From positions 108,565,121 through 108,629,120 of the forward strand of contig CM038222.1 in NCBI GenBank assembly GCA_021442155.1: DNA of 64,000 bases, read 5' to 3'. A model generated the notes under the pieces. That model worked only from the letters and a program-made list of their open reading frames with translations. It ran no database searches and was not told where the DNA came from. Made by a program: the position numbers and the translations under genes. Shown piece by piece: positions 12,701 to 24,680 of the stretch (position 1 is its first letter; the number at the start of each line of letters is the position of its first letter). Origin of the DNA: Cymbidium sinense (taxonomy: Eukaryota > Streptophyta > Magnoliopsida > Asparagales > Orchidaceae).

Positions 12701-14077
12701 AGTTTTCCTAAATCCCTAATGCATGACCTATTCCTATGGCTAATCCTTCTAAGTCTCTAGGCTTAAGTTAAGTGTTCACCTAATCACTATTAGTGTCTTA
12801 AGACTAAGGAGCTCTTAGTGTCTACAAGAGTCCTAGATCTATGATGAGGGAGTTGAGAACTCACTCCGAAAGTGAGGTCAACAACTACACATACAATCAT
12901 CAAATAATGAAGAAACTATGAAAAGGATGTAGTCCTATTACACAATCTAAACATAATATTAAACAATTTTATCGACTATTGCAAAGAGTAAATAGTCAGT
13001 GCGATCGGGTACCATCGTACACCCCGAAAAAGAGAAAAAATGGATAACTGAGCTCTACCCTTATACAACTTGGAGTATAAAAGAATAATTATAATTAGAA
13101 ATTGAATACTTCTATGGGGGTCTTCACTTCTTCATTTCTTCATATCCTTCTTCACTTCCTTTGATTTGATTTGCTCCAAGGCATCACAGGGCACCCCACG
13201 ACTAAACCTTTTAGCCACTTCTCATTCTAATCCCTCATAACACTAATCCTAAATCCTATTTGCAAAATTATATTTTTATAGGAAAATTAAATCTAACTAC
13301 ACTTGCAAAATAGAGCTTAGCTAAACATACATATAATGGCAAGCAGTTGTATCTCATAATTTAGACTTAGCCCCCTGCACATGGGTAACCAAGCCCACAT
13401 GTCCTAATGTAGATTATGCTTAGGGGCTTAAGAAACCTGCAAACAAAATATTTATATTTATTTTTAAGCAACCCATTAAGCACAATCTCCTGCGAAAAAT
13501 AACATTAGGCTAAGAGCAGCCTAACATCCAGCCTATGAAACATACACCTTAACATCTAGTCTAAAATATTACATCACAAAACAAAGCATACATCACACAT
13601 ACACCATCTTAACTCAGGACTAGAAGTGGTAGCTTAGTTCTAATGTGTGTGTTAAGGGTTTATGGGGTATGTCTTACTAAGCATTATAGTTTTGATTTTC
13701 TAAATTTGGAAAATTGAATTTAACCATAAAGTTTGGTTTCATTTCAAGTTGTTTAGTTGATTTGTGAATTTTAATTTATGTTTTGTTTTATTCCATTTGA
13801 TTTACACTTAACATCTACGTGTTATAAAGAAAAGAGAGAGGTTTGCCCTCTTTCATCCCTACATTAAGCCACTTTGTAAAGCACATTAATTTGGTTTAGT
13901 TCTCATTAGTGAATAGCTTATTAAGCATTTCTTTTTTTAATCCTAAGTTTAGGTCAACCTTAAATAATTCTATGCAATATGAAAGGCATCTTAAGATTTA
14001 TGTAGTTGAATTACTTTCATATAGCACACGTTGAACCATTCCTTCCCATCACTTATTAGCATGCATATGATTTAATC

Positions 14078-14197
<120 letters not shown>

Positions 14198-14329
14198 GCA
14201 CACTTAAATGATGGATGAATACATACATTTGGAATTTATATCTTTTTTTATTTGATTGAATTATTTATACATGTGAATTAAAGCTCCATCTAAATTCTAA
14301 TACACAAATACATAGGAATGAAATTAAAT

Positions 14330-14950
14330 AAGTACGTGCCTTTATTAACTAGGGAAGTGAGATAATCAAATGACCTCCTTGGAGCTACTTAAAGCCTCAT
14401 ATTCTCGGGATGTCCAGATGATATACTTATTTTCATTTAAACACATGTAGATTTATATATGAATTATAAGAAAGAGAGCACTACCTTCACATGTAATACA
14501 TTTTTGTTATTTAAATGGCTATGGACGTATACATTTTTAAAAGAAAAGAGGATTATCATCCTTTAATTAAACACACATACACATATATAAAAGATGTAAG
14601 AAAGTATGTGTCATTGTTAACCAGAGAAGTGAGGTAATCAAATGACCTCCTTGGGGCTACTTAAAGCCTCATATTCCCCAGATGTCTGGACTATATACTT
14701 ACTATCTTAGATACATACACATGTATACTTAATTATAAGAATGAAAATCATGCAAAGATTGTATTTTATTTAATTGAATTATTTATACACATGAATTAAA
14801 GCTCTATCCAAATTCAAAAACAAAAATACATAGGAATAAAATCAAATAGGTACGTGCTTTTGTTAACCAGGGAAGTGATATAATCACATGACCTCCTTGG
14901 GGAAACTTAAAGCCTCGTATTCCCAAAATGTCCAGATGATATACTTATTA
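14330..14950 (+). repeat. Internal sub-repeats of U3 (three copies)
   Basis: Blocks with GGGAAGTGA, TAATCAAATGACCTCCTTGG, ACTTAAAGCC and GATGTC near 14340, 14620 and 14865 are spaced about 245-280 bp apart. U3 and U4 have three copies, while U1, U2 and U5 have two. Confidence 0.85.
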
Positions 14951-16304
14951 GCATTCAAACACATGTAGATTTATATATGACTTATAAGAAAGTGAACTTT
15001 TCATTCATGTACTTAAGCTATAAACATATGCAAATTCTATATGTATTTATAACTACTAACATTCCAAGTATTGTTATCCATTTGTAAATTTTAGAAAATA
15101 CATTTGAATTTAATAGTGATAATAATCACACATATAATAAATTAAACCAACAAATGCAAGGTTACATAAATAAATTTCATTTGATTCATTTAGATTTGAA
15201 AAGATGAATGCATGAAACCACTTGACATACAACATTTAAAGTGATTAGGAAGGAATAACCAAACATAAACATGTGATTCATTCAACTACACTAAGTCCTA
15301 AGGACAATCATATCAAATAAGATTCCTTAAAAAAACCAAAGCTTCTTATTAATTTAATTTTGAATTTGGATTGAGATTATTATTTGTTGTTTTAATCCCA
15401 TTCCCAAGTTGGTGATCATAATTAGTTTAAGAAAATTAATTAGATAAATTTTATGAATCAATTAGGTTGAATCACTAATCAAATCACTTAATTATCCTTT
15501 CCTATGCTTCTTTAATTTGATTAATCATTTAATCATGAGCCATAAATGATATGAACATGGATAGAAATAAAATTGCAATGCTCCTAAAGGACCTAATGCA
15601 ATTGGCTCATAATCAAAGATTAATTAAGCTAAAGAACCTAATTAATTTCCTTAAAGGGTCTTTAAATTATTAAATGCATAAAGAGGAACTCTTAATCTCA
15701 TTATTAATTATCTAAAGTGATTATGGATTTAATTTGATTGATTTCATAAATTATTTAATTAATTAATCTCCTAATTAAGCTTCACATCATTTAACTCTCT
15801 TTAATGAGATAAATTTGGGGAAATAATTAGGAAAGGGGTCTTAATCACTCTCCCTCATCCTCTCACTATTAATCAGTGGTTAATGAGCTTTAATTAATTA
15901 ATTTTTACTATTTAAGGTCTTAATTAATCATTAAATTGATTAAAAGGGTAATTAAGATTTGAATTACCAATTCCCCTAACCCCCTAGCTAATAAATCCCA
16001 ATAAAATCATGGGAGGTAGAGGTCATCCCATTGAATTGGCACACAAAGTTTGGAATTAATTGCCCAAGGAATTAAGGTTTAATTAAGCTAATTAAGTGAG
16101 TATTCAAAGCCTAATTAAGCCTTAATAACTATTAAAAATCAAAGGAAAACATTTTTATTAAAATCTCCTCTATTTTACCTTTCTAATGAGTATTTATTTA
16201 CATTTTTTTTATTTTTCTATAATTAGTTATGATTTTTTAAACTTCTAGCCATTAAAATGAATTATTAACTCTTAATTAAGCCTAATCTTGTCGGTGCCAT
16301 GCAG

Positions 16305-16357
16305 ATTGCTAACGTGGATGCGCTTTCCACGTGGTGCCTCAGGATAGGCTATTTAAA
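16305..16357 (+). promoter_or_regulatory. Promoter-like element of U3 (CCACGTGG G-box, TATTTAAA)
   Basis: TAACGTGGATGCGC is followed by a perfect palindromic G-box CCACGTGG at 16327-16334 and by TATTTAAA at 16350-16357. Position and spacing match the equivalents in U2, U4 and U5. The likely direction is rightward. Confidence 0.5.
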
Positions 16358-16493
16358 TCGTCTGATGTGGAGCTGGCATGGCGATGGTAGACATGCTTTC
16401 ATCTTTACCATTTGATCTAAGATCGGATGGTGGGGATTAATCCTGCAGTTCCTAAGGGAATAAATTGAATTAAATATAATCGAAAGATCATGA

Positions 16494-16526
16494 CCGTCCA
16501 TTTCAATCACACGAAATGGATGACGG
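16494..16526. other. Hairpin in the U3 island
   Basis: TCCATTTC (16497-16504) and GAAATGGA (16513-16520) form a perfect 8-bp stem around an 8-nt loop, and flanking CCG/CGG can extend it across a bulge. Equivalent stems exist in U4 and U5 with paired changes. Confidence 0.55.
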
Positions 16527-17299
16527 ATCATCCTTCATCCCCCGAGTGATGAGAGAAGAAGACCGTCTACCTTCCTCTATCTAATTTAAGTTCATTGGAG
16601 CTCAGGGAGGCTCAGGATGGCTCAAAAACATTCACAAAGAAAATCCATGGGGTTCTAATGGTGGATTTCTCACGACATCACACTTTTATTTGAAAAGGCC
16701 AAACAAAATATACAAAAAGCTCAGCTTGCTAGAATTTACCTTGCCGGAGCTTCGGACTGGGGCTAACCGATCGAGGTAGCTTCACCTTGAAGAGGTGAAG
16801 CCCTGCTGAGAACATGTTGCATTGACTCCTCGCCAGCAACTCTGTGGACAAACCATCATAAAAAAACTCATCAGAGTTAGGCTTGGAGTGGTCTCTCATG
16901 CTTGGATCGCTCGGGAGAAGACTCGTTTCGCCTCGCGGAAGCATGGTGAACATGTGGGAGGAGTTAATTTGAAAATCATTGCGGTTTGGTGGAGTTGGAA
17001 AAAATTGAACCTTGTCCTGTTTCGGGCATGCTCGATTTCATTGTCTCCGACGATGATGAAGCTCAAGAGGCTTGGGAAAATGCTATGGCGGCTCCTCTCG
17101 AGTTGTTAGGGCTCTCTGAATGCTTAGTGTGCCAAATTGGATCGAATTAAGGGGGAATACCCCCTCCTCAAGATCGGATGACCTTGATTGGGTTTTCCAT
17201 TTTCAGTTGTCCGGCCACCGCAGGCAGCTAGAGGTGGCAAGAGGGAGGTCTAAGTCGGCTGCCTTGGCTTGTCTCCTTCTCCTTTGGATAAGCTAATGA

Positions 17300-17325
17300 G
17301 GGGAGGTGGGTTAACTCACCTCCCC
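17300..17325. other. Near-perfect 26-bp palindrome in U3
   Basis: The sequence is centred on GTTAAC and flanked by GGGGAGGTGG and TCACCTCCCC. It is symmetrical except for one position. The same palindrome sits at the matching places in U4 (21705) and U5 (34178). Confidence 0.8.
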
Positions 17326-17469
17326 TTGACCAAGGGATGACCTAACCCCTTTGAGTTAGGTTAGCCACATAGCTAGGGGTCTAGTTTGAGTTTTGGGTGG
17401 CTCCCAAGTGCAAAAGAGGTTGTTGACCACCTAAATTTGGATTTTGTCCTATATGGGAGGCTTTACCCA

Positions 17470-18850
17470 TTAGATAATGGGTAAATTCGAGTTTAAATTG
17501 GGTTGGGTTTGATTTGGACTGACCCAAGGTGAGCCAAGCAAGCCAAGTTTTATTGGATTTGGGCTTTGTTTGAAAGGGTTTGGCTCAATTTGACACATGT
17601 AGGTCAAATTGGGCTAGGTTGGCTCAAGTTGACCAATTGGTCAAATTGGATCAAACCAAGGGCTTATTCAAGTTCAAATGAGTATTTAGAATGTTTTGGT
17701 TCAATTGGTTGGGTTCAATTTGGCTTCAATTTGGATTTTCCCCATTTGAGTTCATATGGGTCAAATAGGTCAAGTTGACCAATTTGGCTAAATTTGCCAA
17801 ATTAGCCAAATTGGCCAAATTAGCTTAGGTTAGGTGTTAATATATGCTTAATTGATCATTTGAGAATAATTATAGCCTTTGGTTTCAATCAATTTGGATT
17901 TATGAATGATTTAGGCTAAATTGATCTTTTATGTCAACTTGGGCTAAATGAGTCAATTGGGTTCAATCAAGGATTTGATCAAGTTCAATAATCAATTTGA
18001 AATGAATTTGAGTCATTGGTTGTAATAAATTTGGATTAGATTTTGATTTGATCCAATTTGGCTTTTTAGGTCAAATGGGGTCAACTTGGGTCAAAGGGCC
18101 AATTGGGTTTGGTTTGGCTCAATTGATAATCAAGTCATGTTCAAGGATTGATTTTAGATTGGTATGAATCATTAGTTTCAATTGATTTGGCTTAGGATGA
18201 GGTTTAGTTCATTTGGCTCATGTAGGTTAAGTGGGTTAATTTGGTCAAATGACTAAATGGACTTGGTTTGACCCAACTGATGGCAATTAATCAATCAAGG
18301 ATGTTGAACAACCACCATAGGAGGTTTTGATTGGTTTGGTTCAATCCAATTTGGGTTGGATTGAGATTTCGTTCAAATAGGTCCTTTAGGATACTTTGGG
18401 TCAAGTGAACCTAAATGAGTTAATTGAGTCAGTTTTGGGTTGAATTGAGTTTAGTTTAGTTTAGATATTAATTTGGGATTGGTTTATGTCTTTGGTTGCA
18501 ATTGATTTAGGTTTAATTGGATTTTGACTCATTTGAATATTTTAGGTCAAATGGGTTATGTTAGGTTGATTGAATTGATTTTGAGTTTGATTGATTTGAT
18601 TATAGATTTTGGTATGGTTTGGGATGATGAATGAAGGATTGAATTGATTATGAGAAGATCAATTGAGTTTGGATTAGATTGGAGGAATTTTGGCTAAGTC
18701 TGTAGGGTTGAATCATGGGTTTAGGTTTAGATCAATTGGATTTGGTTTTGGTTTTAGAGTTTATATTTGAGTTGGGATTCAATTGGATTTAGTTGTATTA
18801 ATTTGAGGTTGGATTTTGGCTAAGGAGCTAGACATGGGTTTGGTTAAGCT
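17470..18850 (+). repeat. Degenerate GGTCAA / TTGAC tract of U3
   Basis: The composition matches the U2 tract, with the palindrome TTGACCAATTGGTCAA at 17629-17644. Later parts drift into TTGATTTGG-type words. No coding frame is seen: the 70-residue frame at 17566-17778 is just translated repeat. Confidence 0.8.
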
Positions 18851-19026
18851 ATAGGCTAGGTAGGTTTCCCTAGGTCCTATGGCTAATCCTTCTAAGTCTT
18901 TAGGTTTAGGTTAAGTGTTCACTTAGCTACTAGAAGTGTCTCACGGCTAAGAAGCTCTTAGTGTCTAGAAGTCCCCTAGATCTATGATGAGAAGATTGAC
19001 TCCTCACTCCAAAAATGAGGTCAACA

Positions 19027-19760
19027 AAAGGACCCCCAATAGGTGTGTTGTAACTGACAAGAGACACGCACATATTAGCGTTGACCAAGATGATCAACAA
19101 CGTCTAAAAGGATTGCAATCGCTAATGGAGACTATCTAAACCTAAACCCAAGAGGTAAGAATAATCATGATCCTAGTGCAATGTAACTTATCTCATGTCA
19201 AGGGTGTATGAGAGTCAAGAAGATTTGGTTCGGAATAATTTCATGTTAAGGACATGAAGAAGGATTCGTAGAGGAATTACACATTAGTTGGATATGATTT
19301 ATGCCAAGGGCATAAAAGAAGGGAAAAATCTATTGGGTATTGAGATTTGCATGAATATATTTTATTTGATTTAGAAGGAATCCACTAGGGATAAAGATTT
19401 GATTGAATTTATTTTAATTCGTTTGATTTATGGAAGGGGGGATCCGCTAGGGATACAAGTTTGGGTTTGTGAAATTTGGTTTGTTGATTTAATTTGGGGG
19501 CATATCCAATGGGGATAAAGGTCTAAATCCACTAGGGATTAAGATTAGATTTATTTTGATTTGATTTGTTTATTTGTTGGATTTATTTTAGCTTCATTAA
19601 GGAAGATTAATTTAGTTGATTTGATGTTTGATTTGGAGGCATGTCCCCTAGGGATATGATTCTGATTGAATTTGTTAATTTAGCTCTACGGGGGAGATGA
19701 GCTTGAATTGTTTTAATTTTGGCTCCACTGGGGAGATTGGTTTGATCAATTATGGATCTT
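19027..19760 (+). repeat. Spacer with degenerate TCC(A/G)CTAGGGAT repeats
   Basis: After the U3 terminus, short motifs of the type TCCACTAGGGATAAAG recur at about 19380, 19447, 19505, 19530 and 19645, and shortened CTACGGGGGAGAT and CCACTGGGGAGAT forms follow. They are separated by T- and G-rich filler. If U3 is an LTR, this is where the internal region would begin. No primer-binding site for a common plant tRNA could be identified with confidence. Confidence 0.6.
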
Positions 19761-20045
19761 GTCAGTGTGAGATGGACTGCACTGAAAAGGGGTTATGTAA
19801 CCCTGGGCCTATCTTAGATTTACCAGTCCAAAGGTGTAGTCTACCAACCGAAGGGTAGGACTATCCAACCTAAGGGTTGTCTTTCAGTGTGCAATGACTG
19901 TGTAAGGAAGAAAGTGCATGGACTTACATCTTCCAAAATAGAAACAACCACTGGGGTGACTTATTGATAGCACAAAAATTGGACCCGACCTAGGGCGACT
20001 ACTAAGTGAGTGTCATTGGGGATCTTACCTCAACTCGAGAGTTGT
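19755..20045 (+). repeat. Repeat R, single copy between U3 and U4
   Basis: This block runs from GTCAGTGTGAGATGGACTGC through CCAAAGGTGTAGTCTACC, CAACCTAAGGGTTG and GGACTTACATCTTCC to CCCGACCTAGGGCGACTACT and a final CTCAACTCGAGAG. It matches the tandem copies at 27395-28400 in the same orientation, and the more diverged ones at 36438-37140. Confidence 0.85.
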
Positions 20046-20279
20046 TGTTGACCTCACTTTTGGAGTGAGGATCCAATATTCCCATTATAGGTCTAGGGGT
20101 CTTCTAGACACTAAGAGCTCCATAGTCATAAGACACTTCTAGTGGGTAAAAGAACACTTAACCTAAGCCTAGGGACTTAGAAGGATTAGCCATAGGATTA
20201 AGCTATGCCTTAGGACTTAGGGAAACCTACCTATCCTATAGCCTAACCAAATCAATGCCTATCCCCTTAGCCAAAATTC

Positions 20280-21640
20280 AACATCAAACCAATATATCTA
20301 ATTCCAATTGGATCCCAACTCATATTCAAATCCAAATCCAAACTCCAAAACCTAAATCAAATCCAAATGAACCAACCCTAAGCCCATGATTTAAATCCTA
20401 TGGATTTAACCACAGAATCACTTCAATCCAAACTTGATTGATTTTTTTCATGGATCAATTCAATCCTTTAATTGTCAATCTAAACCAAATCAAATCTACA
20501 ATTAAATCAACCAAGCGAAAATCAATTCAATCAAACCTAACCTAACCCTTTTGACTTGAAATATTCAAATGGGCCAAAATCCATTTGAACCTAAATCAAT
20601 TGCAACCAAAGGTATAAATCAATCCCAAATTAATATCTAAACTCCACTCAACTCAATTCAACCTAAAGTCAAGCCATTTAACCCAATTAGGCTCACTTTA
20701 CCCATAGTGACCTAAATGACCTATTTGAACCAAATCTCAATCCAACTCAAATTGGATTGAATCAAACCAATCAAAACCTCTTATGATTATTATTGATCAT
20801 CTTTGATTGATCAATTACAATCAATTGAGTCAAACCTAGTTAGCTTAGCCATTTGACCAAATCAACCCACTTAACCTACATAAGCCAAATGAACCAAATT
20901 CCATCCTAAGAAAAATTAATTCAAACCAATGATTCATACCAATCTATAATCAATCCTTGAACATGACTTAACCATCAATTAAGCCAAACCAACCCTAATT
21001 GGTCCTTTGACCCAATTTGACCCAATTTGACCTAAAGAGCCAAAATGGGCCAAATCAAAATCTAAGCCAAATTAATTGTAACTAATGGCTCAAGTTCATT
21101 CAAAATTGATTATTGAATATGATCAAAGCCTTGATTGAACTTAATTGACCCATTTAGCCCAAATTGACCTAAATGGTCAATTTAGCCTAAATCATTCCTA
21201 AATCCAAATTTCTTGAGACCAAAGCCTACAATCATCTTCAATTGATCAATTGAACATGAACCAATGCCTAACTCAAGCCAATTTGGCCAAATTGGCCAAC
21301 TTGACCTATTTGACCCATATGAACTCAAATGAGCCAAAATCAAATCGAAGCTAAATTAAACCAAACCAAATGCACCAAAATATTTCAAATACTCATTTGA
21401 ACTGGACTCAACCCTTGGTTTAACCCAATTTGACCAATTGGTCAACTTGACCCAACCTAGCCCAATTTGACCTACATGGGTCAAATTGAGCCAAACCCAT
21501 TCAAACTAAGCCCAAGCCCATTGAAACTTGGCATGACCCATCCTTGGCTCACCTTGGGTCAGCCCAAATCAAATTTAACCCAATTTAGACCTGCTTTGAC
21601 CCATTGCCCAATGGGTAAAGCCTCCCATATGAAACAAAAT
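20280..21640 (-). repeat. Degenerate TTGACC / GGTCAA tract of U4
   Basis: This is the mirror image of the U2/U3/U5 tracts, rich in CCAAATTGACC and CCTAAATGACC. It contains TTGACCAATTGGTCAA at 21430-21445. Confidence 0.8.
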
Positions 21641-21704
21641 CCAAAATTAAGCCCAACCAACCCCAGCCCCCAAACCAACCCGGTTAGGCCAACCCTTGGT
21701 CAAA

Positions 21705-21728
21705 GGGAGGTGAGTTAACCCACCTCCC
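21705..21728. other. 24-bp near-palindrome in U4
   Basis: GGGAGGTGAGTTAAC is followed by CCACCTCCC, symmetrical except for one base pair. It is the counterpart of the palindromes in U3 and U5. Confidence 0.8.
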
Positions 21729-22484
21729 CTCATTGGCTCAATGCAAATGAGATAAAGGCCATTCAAGCTAACCCTAACAGACCTCCCTCTACTCAAATCG
21801 AGCCACCTCAGCTCATTCCTGCCACCTCCAGCTGCTTATAGTGGCTAGACAACTGAAAATGGTAGAATGCATCTTGTCATTCGATCCAAGAGAGGTGGGG
21901 GTATACCCCCTCAATCTGATCCAATTCAAGAGACCAAGCACTCTTAGAGCCCTAGCAATCAGAGATGACCTTATCGAGCACTCCTCCGAGCTTCTAGAGT
22001 CTCTTAATCACCATAAAACACCAACTCGAGATAGGACAAAGCTTAGCTCCATCCAACTTCTTTCAAACTCCATCCCAATCAAATTAACTTCACCCACATG
22101 TTCACCAAGGTTTGACGAGGTGAAACGAACTCTCTCCCGAGTGAATCAAGCACCAAAAGCCTTCCCTAGACCAACTCTAGCAAGGATTCTAGCGACGTTT
22201 AGCCCAAAGAGCCACCGATGATGACCTAGGATGCCATATTATCAATAGGGCTTCACCTCTTCTAGAAGAAGCTACCTTGGTCGGTTAGCTGCCAGTCCAA
22301 AGCTCCGGTGAGGTAATTTCCAATGAACTGATTTATTTTCAAAATTTCTTAGGCCTTTGTGAAGGAAATCTCGATTGCCTACGAATCCAATAGTAAGCCT
22401 CTTCGTGCTCCGATGAGCTTTGATTGGGCAAAGGAAGGCGGACGATGCCCATCTTTGGTAACTCGGGGCATGATAGATCATCCA

Positions 22485-22510
22485 CCATTCAATCCATGTG
22501 ATCAGAATGG
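22485..22510. other. Hairpin in the U4 island
   Basis: CCATTC (22485-22490) pairs with GAATGG (22505-22510) around a 14-nt loop. It corresponds to the stems in U3 and U5. Confidence 0.45.
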
Positions 22511-22639
22511 ATGACCATGATCTCCCATTAGATTAATTCCTAATTTAATCTTTAAGAACTATGGGATTAATCTCTACCATCTAATCTTAGATCGGGTAGC
22601 GGGGACGAAAGTGCTTCTGCCGCCGCCACGTTAGAGCTG

Positions 22640-22705
22640 AGTCAGACAATTTTAAACAACCAATTCTATGGTGTCACGTGGAAAGTGCGCCACGTTAGCG
22701 ATTGG
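22640..22705 (-). promoter_or_regulatory. Promoter-like element of U4 (minus strand)
   Basis: On the minus strand the order is CGCTAACGTGGCGC, TTTCCACGTGACACC, then GTTTAAAA, matching the G-box plus TATA-like arrangement of U2, U3 and U5. The TATA-like part is the most diverged of the four. Confidence 0.45.
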
Positions 22706-24069
22706 TGTGACGCCAAAGGGATTAGGCTTAATTATCCATTTTAATCACTAAAACTTTGAAAAATCATAACTAATTGTAGAAAAATCCAAAAAATACAAAT
22801 AAAAACTCATTTTAAAGGTAAAATAGAGAAAAATTCATTAAAACTATTTCTATTTGATTTTAAATAGTAATTAAGGCTTAATTAGGATTTGAATGTATGC
22901 TTAATTAGCTTAATTAAGCCCTAATTAGTTGAGTAATTAATTTCTAACTTGGGGAATTAATTTTATGGGATAACCTCTACCACCCATGATTTTCTTGGAA
23001 TTTATTGCTTAGGTAATTAAGGAAATTGAGGTTTCAAACCTTAATTACCCCTTAATTAATTTAATGTTTAATTGACATTCAAAATAACAAAAATTATTTA
23101 ATTAAAGCTTATTAATCACTGATTAACAATAAGTGGATGAGGGAGAATAATTAGGACCTCCTTCCTAGTCTCTTTTCCAAATTCATTTCATTATTAAGAG
23201 GATTAATTAAGATGATAATTAATTAAGTGTTTAATTAATTAGTCAAATTGAAATGAAAATCACATCAGATAATTAATAATGAAATCAAGGGTTCCTCTTT
23301 ATGTGTTTAATAGCATAAAGACCCCATAAAGAAATTATGATTAACCCATGAGTGTGGGAAAATAAAAAAGTACTTAATTAGATTCTTTAACTTAATTAAT
23401 TTTTAATTATGAACCAATTGTACTAGGTCCATTAGGAGCATTGCAATTCTACTTTTCTCACTTGTTCATATCATTTGTGCACTAGCTCATGATTAAATGA
23501 TTAATCAAATTAAAGAAACATAAAAAAAGGGTAATTAAGTGATTTAATTAATGATTCAACTTAATTAATTCATAAAATCTATTTAATTATCTTTCCTTGA
23601 ACTAATTAAGATTACCAACATGGGAATGAGGCTAGAACAACAAGTAATTTCTCTCCACTTTAAGTTTAACTCAAATACAAAAATCAAGTTAATGAGAAGC
23701 TTTGGTTTTCTTTAAATAATTTTATTTGATGTGATTATCCTTAATAATTAATGTATTTGAATGAGCCATGTGTTTATATTTAGTTATTCCTTTCCAATCA
23801 CTGTTAAATATTTTATGTCATGTGATTTCATGCATTCATTCTTTCAAATGAAGATTATTTTTGTAAGCTTGCATGTGTTGGCCTAACTTAATGATATGTG
23901 TGACTATTATCACTAATAAATTCAAATCTATTTTCCAAAGCTTGCAAGTTGATAGTAATATATGGAATGATGATAGTTATAGACTCATATAGGACTTATA
24001 TATGCTTATAGCTTAGTTATGTGAATGTGAAGCTCTCTTTCTTGAATTCATACATAGATTTACATAGGT

Positions 24070-24680
24070 TTGAATGTTAATGGGTATATAATCTGGACAT
24101 TACAAGAAAATGGGCTTTAAGTAGCCCCAAGGAGGTCATTTGATTACCTCACTTCCCTGGTTAACAAAAGCACGTACCCATTTGATCTCATTCCTAAGTA
24201 TTTTGGAATTAGAATTTGGGTGGAGCTTCAATTCATATGCATAAATAATTCAACCATTAAAAAATACAATCTTTGCATGGTATTTATTCTTCTAATTTAT
24301 GTATACATTAATATGTATTTAAGATAACAAGTATATAGTCTGGAAATCCTAGGACTCACGAATGTCATTTGATTATCTCACTTCCCTGGTTTAAACAATG
24401 GCACGTATTTGCTTATATATTTTATACATATGTATGTGTATATAATTAAAGAGTGAAATCCCTCTCTTTCTACATAAAAATACATGCATTCATAATTACC
24501 TAAGTCATTAAAATATGTAATATGTGGATGTAAAGCTTCTTTCTTTTATTTATGTATATGAATTTACATATGATTGAATGTTAATAAGTACATAGTCTGG
24601 ACATCCTGGGAATACAAGGCTCTAAGTAGCCCCAAGGAGGTCATTTGATTACCTCACTTCTCTGGTTAACAATGGCACAT
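24070..24680 (-). repeat. Internal sub-repeats of U4 (three copies)
   Basis: Blocks with AGTCTGGA, CTTTAAGTAGCCCCAAGGAG, TCATTTGATTACCTCACTTC and GGTTAACAA lie near 24090 and 24595. A shortened one near 24335 lacks part of the middle. Confidence 0.85.

Larger units (their letters stand above)
6370..12883 (+). repeat. Unit U2: giant non-coding repeat, nearly complete
   Basis: U2 begins abruptly near CAGTGCGATCGGGTACTG, about 110 bp inside the start seen in U3 and U5, and ends with TGAGGTCAACA at 12883. In order it contains the CCCTTATACATCTTG block, sub-repeats (7730-8085), a long TTAATTAA-rich stretch, a promoter-like G-box/TATA element near 9640-9682, a GC-balanced island (to about 10660), and a GGTCAA-rich tract (10730-12700). 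The closing block (12650-12883) includes AGTGTCTTAAGACTAAGGAG. No translated frame matches any family I know. The best explanation is an LTR or LARD-type derivative of a large retroelement. Confidence 0.75.

Noticed and set aside
14330..14950. Possible CRISPR-like spaced repeats
   Set aside because: The repeat blocks are about 80 bp with 150-200 bp between them, diverged, and occur in a plant transposon context.
16822..17109. 95-codon frame in the U3 island
   Set aside because: It has no counterpart in the other units and overlaps the island's structural features.
17566..17778. 70-codon frame rich in Trp, Asn and Leu
   Set aside because: It is simply the translation of the GGTCAA-type repeat.
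21841..22221. 126-codon open frame in the U4 island
   Set aside because: It is not conserved in frame in U2, U3 or U5, has no recognisable domain, and lies in a GC-balanced repeat where chance frames are expected.
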